From DAOTEJ01 sp035454085 (GTDB lineage: Bacteria > Pseudomonadota > Gammaproteobacteria > Burkholderiales > Burkholderiaceae_F), in the NCBI GenBank assembly GCA_035454085.1, contig DAOTEJ010000061.1, positions 1 to 16,697 of the forward strand: 16,697 nt of DNA, in the 5' to 3' direction. Made by a program: the position numbers and the translations under genes. Numbering within the stretch: the first letter of the stretch is position 1; every line of letters begins with the position of its first letter. Below are positions 6,938 through 13,638 of the stretch, piece by piece. The notes below the pieces were generated by a model. The model saw only the letters and a list, made by a program, of their open reading frames with translations, made no database searches and was not told the DNA's origin.

Positions 6938-7783
6938 ATGCGCTTCCGCCGCCGCAAGCCCCGCGTCCTTCCGGTCGGCGCGCCGCGTGCCGACGAGGTA
7001 CGCGCCGCGCCCCAGATGCGCCGGCGGGGCATCTACCTGCTGCCCAATCTTTTCACCACTGCGGCGCTGTTCGCCGGCTTCTTTGCCATCGTCCAGGCGA
7101 TGAACAAGAACTTCGAGCTGGCCGCCATCGCCATCTTCGTGGCCATGGTGCTCGACGGCATGGATGGCCGCGTGGCGCGCCTGACGAACACGCAGAGCGC
7201 CTTTGGCGAGCAGTACGACTCGCTGTCGGACATGACCTCCTTCGGCGTGGCGCCGGCGCTGGTGATGTACGAGTGGATCCTGCGCGACCTCGGCCGCTGG
7301 GGCTGGGCAGCGGCCTTCGTGTATTGCGCGGGCGCCGCGCTGCGCCTGGCGCGCTTCAACGCGAACCTCGGCGTGGTCGACAAGCGCTTCTTCCAGGGGC
7401 TGCCCAGCCCGGCCGCGGCGGCGCTGGTGGCAGGCTTCGTGTGGCTGGCGGTGGACAACAAGTTCACCATCAAGGACGCCTGGATGCCCTGGGTGGCCCT
7501 TGTGATCACCGTCTACGCGGGGCTCTCGATGGTGTCGAGCGCGCCCTTTTACAGCGGCAAGAGCTTCCACCTTGCGCGCAGCGTTCCCTTCTGGGTGATG
7601 GTGGTGATCGTGGTGCTCATGTTCTTCGTGTCCAGCGATCCGCCGATCACGCTGTTCCTGTTGTTCTGCTGCTACGCGGTGTCGGGCTATGCCTACTGGG
7701 CCTGGCGCGGCTTCCGGGGCGAGACCAACCCCGCGCGCCCGGTTCCCGCGGCGCCGGGGCCGCCCCCCGGCAAGGGCGGCTAA
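6938..7783 (+). CDS. pssA: CDP-diacylglycerol--serine O-phosphatidyltransferase
   Basis: Integral membrane enzyme of the CDP-alcohol phosphotransferase family; it makes phosphatidylserine from CDP-diacylglycerol and serine, the substrate of the Psd encoded just upstream. 281 residues with an Arg-rich cytosolic N-terminus (1-30) and several hydrophobic segments (about 38-55, 60-75, 100-135, 155-175, 183-200, 214-232, 237-255). The signature D-G-x2-A-R-x8-G-x3-D-x3-D is complete: Asp76, Gly77, Ala80, Arg81, Gly90, Asp94, Asp98. The C-terminal tail is Pro/Gly-rich. The ATG lies 5 nt after the psd stop, with only a weak AGG site, so translational coupling with psd is likely. This is the membrane subclass II type, unlike the E. 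coli phospholipase-D-like PssA. Confidence 0.95.
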   Translation: MRFRRRKPRVLPVGAPRADEVRAAPQMRRRGIYLLPNLFTTAALFAGFFAIVQAMNKNFELAAIAIFVAMVLDGMDGRVARLTNTQSAFGEQYDSLSDMTSFGVAPALVMYEWILRDLGRWGWAAAFVYCAGAALRLARFNANLGVVDKRFFQGLPSPAAAALVAGFVWLAVDNKFTIKDAWMPWVALVITVYAGLSMVSSAPFYSGKSFHLARSVPFWVMVVIVVLMFFVSSDPPITLFLLFCCYAVSGYAYWAWRGFRGETNPARPVPAAPGPPPGKGG

Positions 7784-7804
7784 GGCGCGGCCCTGCCCTG
7801 CGTG

Positions 7805-7813
7805 TGCTATGGT
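7805..7813 (+). promoter_or_regulatory. extended -10 promoter candidate for the leuA leader
   Basis: TGCTATGGT: a TGn extension followed by TATGGT (4 of 6 matches to TATAAT). No -35 is seen 16-18 bp upstream, which an extended -10 can tolerate. A start site 7-8 nt downstream would fall at about 7820, only a few bases before the leader-peptide ATG at 7823. Confidence 0.45.
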
Positions 7814-7822
7814 CGTTTCACG

Positions 7823-7912
7823 ATGAAGTTGCACTCCTTCCTGACCGTCCTGCCCGCAGCCCGCGCTCCGCGCGATGCCCTGCTGCGACTACTGCGCCCC
7901 GCGCGCAGCTGA
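7823..7912 (+). CDS. leuL: putative leucine-rich leader peptide of leuA
   Basis: A 29-residue ORF lying alone between pssA and leuA. It has seven leucines (residues 3, 7, 10, 20, 21, 23, 24) and five arginines. The run at 7880-7897 reads CTG-CTG-CGA-CTA-CTG-CGC, that is Leu-Leu-Arg-Leu-Leu-Arg, and includes CTA, a rare leucine codon in GC-rich DNA. Short leucine-codon-rich ORFs ahead of leuA control attenuation in enterobacteria (leuL of leuABCD), so a leucine-sensing role is a reasonable inference. The leucine codons lie in the 5' arms of two possible hairpins: GCTGCG 7882-7887 with CGCAGC 7904-7909, and CTGCGC 7892-7897 with GCGCAG 7903-7908. There is no clear Shine-Dalgarno; the nearest promoter candidate would give a very short 5' end. 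The symbol is by analogy of position and composition, not sequence similarity. Confidence 0.6.
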   Translation: MKLHSFLTVLPAARAPRDALLRLLRPARS

Positions 7913-7995
7913 CCCCAACCCCACAATCCGTGCCTGGCCTCGCCTCGGACCCGCTCCCGGGCAGGAGGGCACATCCTCGTCCACGCGGAGCTGCC
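7882..7995 (+). promoter_or_regulatory. structured leuA leader with competing stems
   Basis: Between the leucine codons and the leuA ATG several pairings compete. GCTGCG (7882-7887) or CTGCGC (7892-7897) can pair with the CGCAGC/GCGCAG block at 7903-7909. The same block, as GCAGCT (7905-7910), can instead pair with AGCTGC (7989-7994), which overlaps the leuA Shine-Dalgarno GGAG (7987-7990). GGCAG (7960-7964) can pair with CTGCC (7991-7995) just before the ATG, and GTGCC (7930-7934) with GGCAC (7968-7972). No T-run follows any stem, so control of leuA translation or Rho-dependent termination fits better than a classic intrinsic terminator. The switching order is not resolved here. Confidence 0.4.
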
Positions 7996-9546
7996 ATGAC
8001 CGACCGCCTCATCATTTTCGACACCACCCTGCGCGACGGTGAACAGAGTCCGGGCGCCTCGATGACGCGCGAGGAGAAGCTGCGCATCGCCAAGCAGCTC
8101 GAGCGCCTGCGCGTCGACGTGATCGAGGCGGGCTTTGCGGCGAGTTCCAACGGCGACTTCGAGGCGGTGCGCTCGATTGCCAACGCGGTACGCGAGTCCA
8201 CCGTGTGCTCGCTGGCGCGCGCCAACGACCGCGACATCAGCCGTGCCGCCGAGGCGCTGGCCGGCTCGGACAATCGGCGCATCCACACCTTCATCGCCAC
8301 CAGCCCGCTGCACATGGAGAAGAAGCTGCGCATGACGCCGGACCAGGTGTTCGAGCAGGCGCGGCTGGCGGTGCGCTTCGCGCGGCAGTTCACCGATGAC
8401 GTGGAGTTCTCGCCCGAGGACGGTTACCGCTCCGAGCCCGACTTCTTGTGCCGCGTGCTCGAGGCGGTGATTGCCGAGGGCGCCACGACGATCAACATTC
8501 CGGACACGGTGGGCTACGCCGTTCCCGAGCTCTACGGCCACTTCATCCGGGTGCTGCGGGAGCGCATTCCCAACGCCGACAAGGCGGTCTGGTCGGTGCA
8601 CTGCCACAACGACCTGGGCATGGCGGTGGCCAACTCGCTGGCCGGCGTGAAGATCGGCGGGGCGCGCCAGGTGGAGTGCACGATCAACGGCCTGGGCGAG
8701 CGCGCCGGCAACTGCTCGCTCGAGGAAGTGGTCATGGCGGTGAAGACGCGCCGCGACTTCTTCGCGCTCGAGGTCGGGATCGACACCACGCACATCGTGC
8801 CCGCCTCGAAGCTGGTCTCGGGCATCACCGGCTTTCCGGTGCAGCCGAACAAGGCCGTGGTCGGCGCCAACGCCTTTGCGCATGCCAGCGGCATTCACCA
8901 GGACGGCGTGCTCAAGGCGCGCGACACCTACGAGATCATGCGCGCCGAGGACGTGGGCTGGCACGCCAACAAGATCGTGCTGGGCAAGCTCTCGGGTCGC
9001 AACGCCTTCAAGCAGCGCGTCCAGGAACTCGACATCCCGATCGAGAGCGAGACCGAGCTCAATGCCGCCTTCGCCAAGTTCAAGGAGCTCGCCGACCGCA
9101 AGGCCGAGATCTTCGACGAGGACATCCAGGCGCTGTTCTCGGACGAGACCGTCACGCCGCACGACGAGCACTTCAAGCTGCTGTCGCTCGCCCAGCACTC
9201 CGAGACCGGCGAGCGCCCGCACGCGCGCGTGGTGTTCAGCATGGGGGCCAAGGAGCTGATCTCCGAGTCCGACGGCAACGGTCCGGTGGATGCTTCGCTC
9301 AAGGCGATCGAGGCCTGCGTGTGCAGCGGCTCCGAGTTGCTGCTCTACTCGGTCAACGCGATCACCACCGGCACCGAGAGCCAGGGCGAGGTCACGGTGC
9401 GGCTGGCGCGCGCCGGCCGCATCGTCAACGGGGTGGGCGCCGACCCCGACATCGTGGCGGCGAGCGCCAAGGCCTACCTCAACGCTCTCAACAAGCTCTA
9501 CACGACCGCCGAGCGACTCAACCCGCAGACCTCGGTCACGCCCTGA
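7996..9546 (+). CDS. leuA: 2-isopropylmalate synthase
   Basis: Condenses acetyl-CoA with 2-ketoisovalerate, the first committed step of leucine synthesis. 516 residues, matching the long bacterial LeuA1 type. The TIM-barrel catalytic domain opens with FDTTLRDGEQSPGASM (8-23; Arg13 and Asp14 in the active site), continues with FSPEDGYRSEPDFL, and has the metal-binding VHCHNDLGMAVANSL. Next are GLGERAGNCSLEEV and HASGIHQDGVLK. The C-terminal leucine-binding regulatory domain (about 390-510) contains DEHFKLLSLAQHSE and EVTVRLARAGRIVNGVGADPDIVAASAKAYLNALN (split, two segments). GGAG (7987-7990) is 5 nt before the ATG. It appears monocistronic; expression is likely governed by the leader described at 7823-7995 as well as feedback by leucine through the C-terminal domain. 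Confidence 0.97.
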   Translation: MTDRLIIFDTTLRDGEQSPGASMTREEKLRIAKQLERLRVDVIEAGFAASSNGDFEAVRSIANAVRESTVCSLARANDRDISRAAEALAGSDNRRIHTFIATSPLHMEKKLRMTPDQVFEQARLAVRFARQFTDDVEFSPEDGYRSEPDFLCRVLEAVIAEGATTINIPDTVGYAVPELYGHFIRVLRERIPNADKAVWSVHCHNDLGMAVANSLAGVKIGGARQVECTINGLGERAGNCSLEEVVMAVKTRRDFFALEVGIDTTHIVPASKLVSGITGFPVQPNKAVVGANAFAHASGIHQDGVLKARDTYEIMRAEDVGWHANKIVLGKLSGRNAFKQRVQELDIPIESETELNAAFAKFKELADRKAEIFDEDIQALFSDETVTPHDEHFKLLSLAQHSETGERPHARVVFSMGAKELISESDGNGPVDASLKAIEACVCSGSELLLYSVNAITTGTESQGEVTVRLARAGRIVNGVGADPDIVAASAKAYLNALNKLYTTAERLNPQTSVTP

Positions 9547-9571
9547 GCGCAGACGCGTCCGCGACGCTGGA

Positions 9572-9577
9572 TAGAAT
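9572..9577 (+). promoter_or_regulatory. -10 box candidate for the binding-protein gene
   Basis: TAGAAT lies 26 nt after the leuA stop and 29 nt before the ATG at 9606. No good -35 is present at the expected distance. Its position right after leuA suggests a separate transcript for the binding-protein gene. Confidence 0.45.
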
Positions 9578-9605
9578 CGCGGCGCGTTGGCGGCCGAGGG
9601 CGTTG

Positions 9606-10886
9606 ATGAGGGGTTCCTGGATGCGTTGGTGCCTGGCTTCCTTGGCGGCGGCCTGTGCGCTGCTGACCGGCGCGGCACGCGCGGCGGCCGAGCCTATCCG
9701 CCTGGGCTTGGTGGAGGGTCTGTCCGGCCCGTTCGCCAACGCCGGCGAGGCCGTTGCCCGCAACCTGCAATTCGCCGTGGAGCGCGTCAACGCGCGCGGC
9801 GGGGTGAGGCTGTCGGGCGGCACGCGGCCGCTCAAGCTGGAACTGTTTGACTCCAAGGGGCAGGTCGAGGAGGCGCTGCTGCTTCAGCGGCGCGTGGCGG
9901 ACGAGCGCATTGCCTTCCTGCTGCAAGGGAATTCCTCGGCGGTGGCGGCAGCGTTGATCGACGGCGTGAACAAGCACAACGAGCGTCGCCCCGACGGGCG
10001 CATGCTGCTGCTCAACTTCTCGGCAGTGGATCCGAGCCTGACCAACGAGCGCTGCAGTCCCTGGCACTTTCGCTTCGACGCGCATGCCGACATGCGCATG
10101 GCCGCGCTGGCCGAGGTGATCGCCCAGGACCCGACGGTGCGTCGCGTCTACCTCATCAATCAGGACTACAGCTTTGGCCAGCAGGTGGCGCGCAGCGCCC
10201 GCGCCATGCTCGCCAGCCGGCGGCCCGAGGTGACGATCGTGGGCGACGAACTCCATCCCCTGGGGCGGGTACGGGACTTCTCGCCCTACGTGGCCAAGAT
10301 CAAGGCCACAGGCGCCGACGCCGTGATCACCGGCAACTGGGGCAACGACCTGGCACTGCTGGTGCGGGCCGCGCGCGACCAGGGGCTCGACGCGGCCTTC
10401 TACACCTTCTACGGCAACGGCCTGGGATCGACCACTGCGATCGGCGAGGCGGGCGTCGGCAAGGTGCGCGCGGTGGCCGAGTGGCATGGCAACGCCGGCG
10501 GCGGTATGGATCGGGTCTACGCCGACTTCCGCGCGCGCTACCCCAAGCCCGCCGACGACTACTTCCAGGCGCGCATGGTGGTGCTGGTCGAGATGCTGGT
10601 GCGCGCCGTCGAGGCGGCCGACAGCACCGAGGCCGGCGCGGTGGCGGCCCGCCTCGCCGGGATGCGCTGGGGGTCGGCTCAGGGCAATCCCTTAGGGGAG
10701 GTCTGGATGCGTCCCGATGACCACCAGCTCCAAGGCCCCCTGGTGGTGTCGGTCATGGAGCGTGCCGGCGCCGCGCCGGTGGTGCGCGACGTGGAGGGCT
10801 CGGGCTACGGTTTCCGCACCGAGCGCAGCTTCGCACCCGGGCGACTGACCCAGCCCAGCGGCTGCCGCATGCCTGCCCGGGGTTGA
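9606..10886 (+). CDS. ABC transporter substrate-binding protein, LivK-like
   Basis: A 426-residue periplasmic binding protein of the branched-chain amino acid (type I fold) group. The signal peptide covers about residues 1-32 (WCLASLAAACALLTGAARA), with likely signal peptidase I cleavage near ARA. The mature protein begins EPIRLGLVEGLSGPFANAGEAVARN, the standard opening of the Peripla_BP_6 family, and includes YLINQDYSFGQQVARSARAML, SPYVAKIKATGADAVITGNWGND (split here) and FYTFYGNGLGS. The ligand cannot be told from sequence. Two starts are plausible: ATG 9606 with GAGGG (9596-9600) 5 nt upstream, and ATG 9621 with GAGGGG (9608-9613) 7 nt upstream; both leave a signal peptide. No permease or ATPase gene is near, so it is an orphan component. 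Neighbours leuA and rpsO are unrelated in function, except that leuA also concerns branched-chain amino acids. Confidence 0.9.
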   Translation: MRGSWMRWCLASLAAACALLTGAARAAAEPIRLGLVEGLSGPFANAGEAVARNLQFAVERVNARGGVRLSGGTRPLKLELFDSKGQVEEALLLQRRVADERIAFLLQGNSSAVAAALIDGVNKHNERRPDGRMLLLNFSAVDPSLTNERCSPWHFRFDAHADMRMAALAEVIAQDPTVRRVYLINQDYSFGQQVARSARAMLASRRPEVTIVGDELHPLGRVRDFSPYVAKIKATGADAVITGNWGNDLALLVRAARDQGLDAAFYTFYGNGLGSTTAIGEAGVGKVRAVAEWHGNAGGGMDRVYADFRARYPKPADDYFQARMVVLVEMLVRAVEAADSTEAGAVAARLAGMRWGSAQGNPLGEVWMRPDDHQLQGPLVVSVMERAGAAPVVRDVEGSGYGFRTERSFAPGRLTQPSGCRMPARG

Positions 10887-10914
10887 TCCGGGCGGCCTGG
10901 CGCCGCTCGTCCGG

Positions 10915-10920
10915 TATACT
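10915..10920 (+). promoter_or_regulatory. -10 box candidate for rpsO
   Basis: TATACT (5 of 6 matches to TATAAT) 77 nt upstream of the rpsO ATG. The -35 region is GC-rich and not recognisable. It is the best promoter candidate between the binding-protein gene and rpsO. Confidence 0.5.
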
Positions 10921-10942
10921 TACGGGCTGTTTCATCCCACGG

Positions 10943-10960
10943 CGCGGCCTTCCTTCCGCG
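10943..10960 (+). promoter_or_regulatory. hairpin in the rpsO 5' leader
   Basis: CGCGG (10943-10947) and CCGCG (10956-10960) pair around an 8-nt pyrimidine-rich loop, between the -10 candidate and the rpsO Shine-Dalgarno. S15 represses its own mRNA through leader structures in several bacteria. Whether this stem is such a site is inference; alone it is short. Confidence 0.3.
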
Positions 10961-10997
10961 ACCGCATGTCCGTTCCATCTGCATTGAAAGGGAAACC

Positions 10998-11267
10998 ATG
11001 TCCGTTGCAGACATCAACAAGACTGAGATCGTCACCAAGTATCAGCGTGCTGCCGGCGATACCGGCTCGCCCGAAGTCCAGGTGGCCCTTCTGACCGCCC
11101 GCATCAACGAACTCACCGGCCACTTCAAGGAGCACGTGAAGGATCACCATTCGCGTCGCGGCCTGCTGAAGATGGTCAGCCGTCGCCGCAAGCTGCTCGA
11201 CTACCTCAAGGGCCGCAAGCCCGAGGCCTACAAGGCGCTGATCGAAAGCCTTGGTCTGCGCAAGTAA
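10998..11267 (+). CDS. rpsO: 30S ribosomal protein S15
   Basis: Primary 16S rRNA-binding protein of the small-subunit platform. 89 residues, exactly the bacterial norm. Family landmarks are present in order: the N-terminal helix with TGSPEVQVALLTARINELTGH (split as TGSPEVQ, residues 22-28, and INELTGHFKEHVKDHHSRRGLL), then MVSRRRKLLDYLK and the C-terminal YKALIESLGLRK. The rRNA-contact residues in HHSRRGLL (His, Ser, Arg) are intact. AAGGGA (10987-10992) lies 5 nt before the ATG. It is followed by pnp after 185 nt, the conserved rpsO-pnp order of proteobacteria, where S15 and PNPase transcripts are linked and separated by RNA processing. Confidence 0.98.
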   Translation: MSVADINKTEIVTKYQRAAGDTGSPEVQVALLTARINELTGHFKEHVKDHHSRRGLLKMVSRRRKLLDYLKGRKPEAYKALIESLGLRK

Positions 11268-11287
11268 GCGTGACCCCATGAAGCCCA

Positions 11288-11325
11288 CATCCAGCCTGCG
11301 CGGAGCGATCCCCGCAGGCTGGATG
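11288..11325 (+). terminator. 13-bp hairpin between rpsO and pnp
   Basis: CATCCAGCCTGCG (11288-11300) and CGCAGGCTGGATG (11313-11325) are a perfect 13-bp inverted repeat around a 12-nt loop, in which two further G-C pairs are possible after one mismatch. No T-run follows. It could attenuate transcription from rpsO into pnp, protect the rpsO 3' end, or be the double-stranded target of RNase III in the pnp leader, as known for the equivalent region in E. coli. The sequence does not decide between these. Confidence 0.6.
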
Positions 11326-11364
11326 CGCTTCAAACGCGGCCCGCGCGCTGCGATATGGACGTAA

Positions 11365-11386
11365 GGCATCCGCCGTTCGGGGTGCC
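11365..11386 (+). promoter_or_regulatory. second stem-loop in the pnp leader
   Basis: GGCATCC (11365-11371) and GGGTGCC (11380-11386) form a 7-bp stem (one G-U pair) with an 8-nt loop. It lies 66 nt upstream of the pnp ATG and 39 nt after the larger hairpin, so the pnp leader carries two consecutive stem-loops. Confidence 0.4.
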
Positions 11387-11452
11387 GAGTCGTCGATACC
11401 GCCGCGTGCTTCACACCAGGGCCGAACCCGAGAACTCCACCAGGACCCATCC

Positions 11453-13579
11453 ATGAGCATGTTCAACCGAGTCGTCAAGACCTTCCCCTACGGTGCCCAC
11501 ACTGTCACCCTCGAGACTGGCGAAATCGCCCGTCAGGCCGGCGGCGCCGTTCTTTGCTCGATCGACGACACCGTGGTGCTGGCCACCGTCGTGGCGCGCA
11601 CCCAGGCCAAGCCCGGCCAGGACTTCTTCCCGCTGACCGTCGACTACGTCGAGAAGACCTACGCTGCGGGCAAGATCCCGGGCGGCTTCTTCAAGCGTGA
11701 GGGCCGTCCGTCCGAGAAGGAGACGCTCACCTGCCGCCTGATCGACCGTCCCATCCGCCCGCTGTTCCCCGACGGCTTCTACAACGAAGTGCAGGTCATC
11801 TGCCACGTGATGTCGGTGAACCCCGAGGTAGATCCCGACATCGCGGCCATGATCGGCGCCTCGGCGGCGCTGTCGATCTCCGGCATCCCGTTCAAGGGGC
11901 CGATCGGCGCCGCGCGCGTGGGCTACATCGATGGCCAGTACGTCCTCAATCCCACGGCCACCCAGCTCAAGTCGAGCCAACTCGACCTGGTGGTGGCCGG
12001 CACCGAGCGTGCCGTGCTGATGGTCGAGTCCGAGGCGAAGCAGCTGTCCGAGGAAGTGATGCTCGGCGCCGTGGTCTTCGGCCACGAGCAGATGCAGGCC
12101 GCGATCAACACCATCCACGAACTGGTGCGCGAGGCCGGCAAGCCGGCCTGGGACTGGAAGCCGTCACCCAAGAACGAGGCCCTGATCGCCAAGGTGATTC
12201 ACATTGCCGGCGCCGAGTTGCGTGCTGCGTATGGCATCCGCTCCAAGCAGGCGCGCACCCAGAAGCTGCGCGAGGTCTACGCCCTGGTGTCGACCAAGCT
12301 GGCCGAGGAAGCCGCTGCCGCCGGCGCGTCCGGTCCCGACAGCAACGAGGTCAACAACATCCTGTTCGACCTCGAGGCCAAGATCGTGCGCAGCCAGATC
12401 CTCGACGGCGAGCCGCGCATCGACGGGCGTGACACGCGCACCGTGCGCGCCATCGAGATCCGCCAGGGCGTGCTGCCGCGCACCCACGGTTCATCGCTGT
12501 TCACGCGTGGCGAAACCCAGGCCCTGGTCACCGCCACGCTGGGCACCAAGCAGGACGAGCAGATCATCGACGCGCTGATGGGCGAGTACCGCGATCGCTT
12601 CCTGCTCCACTACAACATGCCCCCCTTCGCCACCGGCGAGACCGGACGCGTCGGCAGCCCCAAGCGCCGCGAGATCGGTCACGGCCGCCTGGCCAAGCGC
12701 GCGCTGCTCGCCGTGCTGCCCAGCGCCGAGGACTTCCAGTACTCGATGCGCGTCGTCTCCGAGATCACCGAGTCCAACGGCTCCTCGTCGATGGCCTCGG
12801 TGTGCGGTGGCTGCCTGGCGCTGATGGATGCCGGCGTGCCGCTCAAGGCGCACGTGGCCGGCGTGGCCATGGGCCTGATCAAGGAGGGCAACAAGTTCGC
12901 GGTGCTCACCGACATCCTGGGCGACGAGGATCACCTCGGCGACATGGACTTCAAGGTGGCTGGCACCGCCGAGGGCATCACCGCCCTGCAGATGGACATC
13001 AAGATCGAGGGCATCACCAAGGAGATCATGCAGGTCGCCCTGGCGCAGGCGCAGGAAGGCCGGATGCACATTCTCGGCAAGATGCAGGACGTGATGGGCA
13101 CGCCGCGCCAGGAACTCTCGGCCTTCGCGCCGCGCATGATCAAGATGAAGATCAACCCCGAGAAGATCCGCGACGTGATCGGCAAGGGCGGCGCGGTGAT
13201 CCGTGCGCTGACCGAGGAAACCGGCACCCAGATCGACATCGAGGACGACGGCACCATCATCATCGCCTCGGTCGACATGGACAAGGGCCGCGAGGCCCAG
13301 CGCCGCATCGCCGAGATCACCGCCGAGGTCGAGGTCGGCAAGGTCTACGAGGGCACGGTGCTGCGCCTGCTGGACTTCGGCGCGATCGTGCAGATCCTGC
13401 CCGGCAAGGACGGCTTGCTGCACATCAGCCAGATCGCCAACGAGCGTGTCAACGCGGTGGCCGACTACCTCAAGGAAGGCCAGGCGGTGCGCGTCAAGGC
13501 GATCGAGGCCGACGAAAAGGGCCGCGTGCGTCTGTCGATGAAGGCGGTCGCTGCGGAAGAGGGCGGAGCGCAGCAGTAA
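11453..13579 (+). CDS. pnp: polyribonucleotide nucleotidyltransferase (PNPase)
   Basis: Phosphorolytic 3'-5' exoribonuclease, a homotrimer and degradosome component, central to mRNA turnover. 708 residues, normal length. Order of domains: first RNase PH domain (about 10-140), helical linker, second RNase PH domain (about 325-550) with the active-site segment DILGDEDHLGDMDFKVAG (487-504; Asp491 and Asp497 match the catalytic acids known in E. coli), KH domain (about 565-620) with the IGKGG loop at 576-580, and S1 domain from about 629 (GKVYEGTVLRLLDFGAIVQ, KDGLLHISQIA) to about 697. AGGA (11442-11445) is 7 nt upstream of ATG 11453. The leader carries two hairpins, which suggests the autoregulation typical of pnp. 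A strong terminator follows. Confidence 0.98.
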   Translation: MSMFNRVVKTFPYGAHTVTLETGEIARQAGGAVLCSIDDTVVLATVVARTQAKPGQDFFPLTVDYVEKTYAAGKIPGGFFKREGRPSEKETLTCRLIDRPIRPLFPDGFYNEVQVICHVMSVNPEVDPDIAAMIGASAALSISGIPFKGPIGAARVGYIDGQYVLNPTATQLKSSQLDLVVAGTERAVLMVESEAKQLSEEVMLGAVVFGHEQMQAAINTIHELVREAGKPAWDWKPSPKNEALIAKVIHIAGAELRAAYGIRSKQARTQKLREVYALVSTKLAEEAAAAGASGPDSNEVNNILFDLEAKIVRSQILDGEPRIDGRDTRTVRAIEIRQGVLPRTHGSSLFTRGETQALVTATLGTKQDEQIIDALMGEYRDRFLLHYNMPPFATGETGRVGSPKRREIGHGRLAKRALLAVLPSAEDFQYSMRVVSEITESNGSSSMASVCGGCLALMDAGVPLKAHVAGVAMGLIKEGNKFAVLTDILGDEDHLGDMDFKVAGTAEGITALQMDIKIEGITKEIMQVALAQAQEGRMHILGKMQDVMGTPRQELSAFAPRMIKMKINPEKIRDVIGKGGAVIRALTEETGTQIDIEDDGTIIIASVDMDKGREAQRRIAEITAEVEVGKVYEGTVLRLLDFGAIVQILPGKDGLLHISQIANERVNAVADYLKEGQAVRVKAIEADEKGRVRLSMKAVAAEEGGAQQ

Positions 13580-13594
13580 GGCGGACCACCGCAC

Positions 13595-13626
13595 CAACAA
13601 GGCGCCTGCGGGCGCCTTGTTGCTTT
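13595..13626 (+). terminator. terminator after pnp
   Basis: CAACAAGGCGCC (13595-13606), loop TGCG, GGCGCCTTGTTG (13611-13622) form a perfect 12-bp stem capped by a C(UGCG)G tetraloop, followed by CTTT. This is the most convincing stem of the protein-coding operons in the window. The next gene's ATG is only 16 nt beyond the stem. Confidence 0.85.
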
Positions 13627-13638
13627 CGCGAGCCACGC

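Noticed and set aside
7759..7780. GCCGCCC/GGGCGGC inverted repeat at the end of pssA as a terminator
   Set aside because: It lies inside the Pro/Gly-rich coding tail, has no T-run, and such repeats arise easily from proline and glycine codons.
7807..9678. A 623-codon minus-strand frame opposite leuA
   Set aside because: Antisense shadow of leuA with no domain I recognise; composition is typical of a GC-rich complementary frame.
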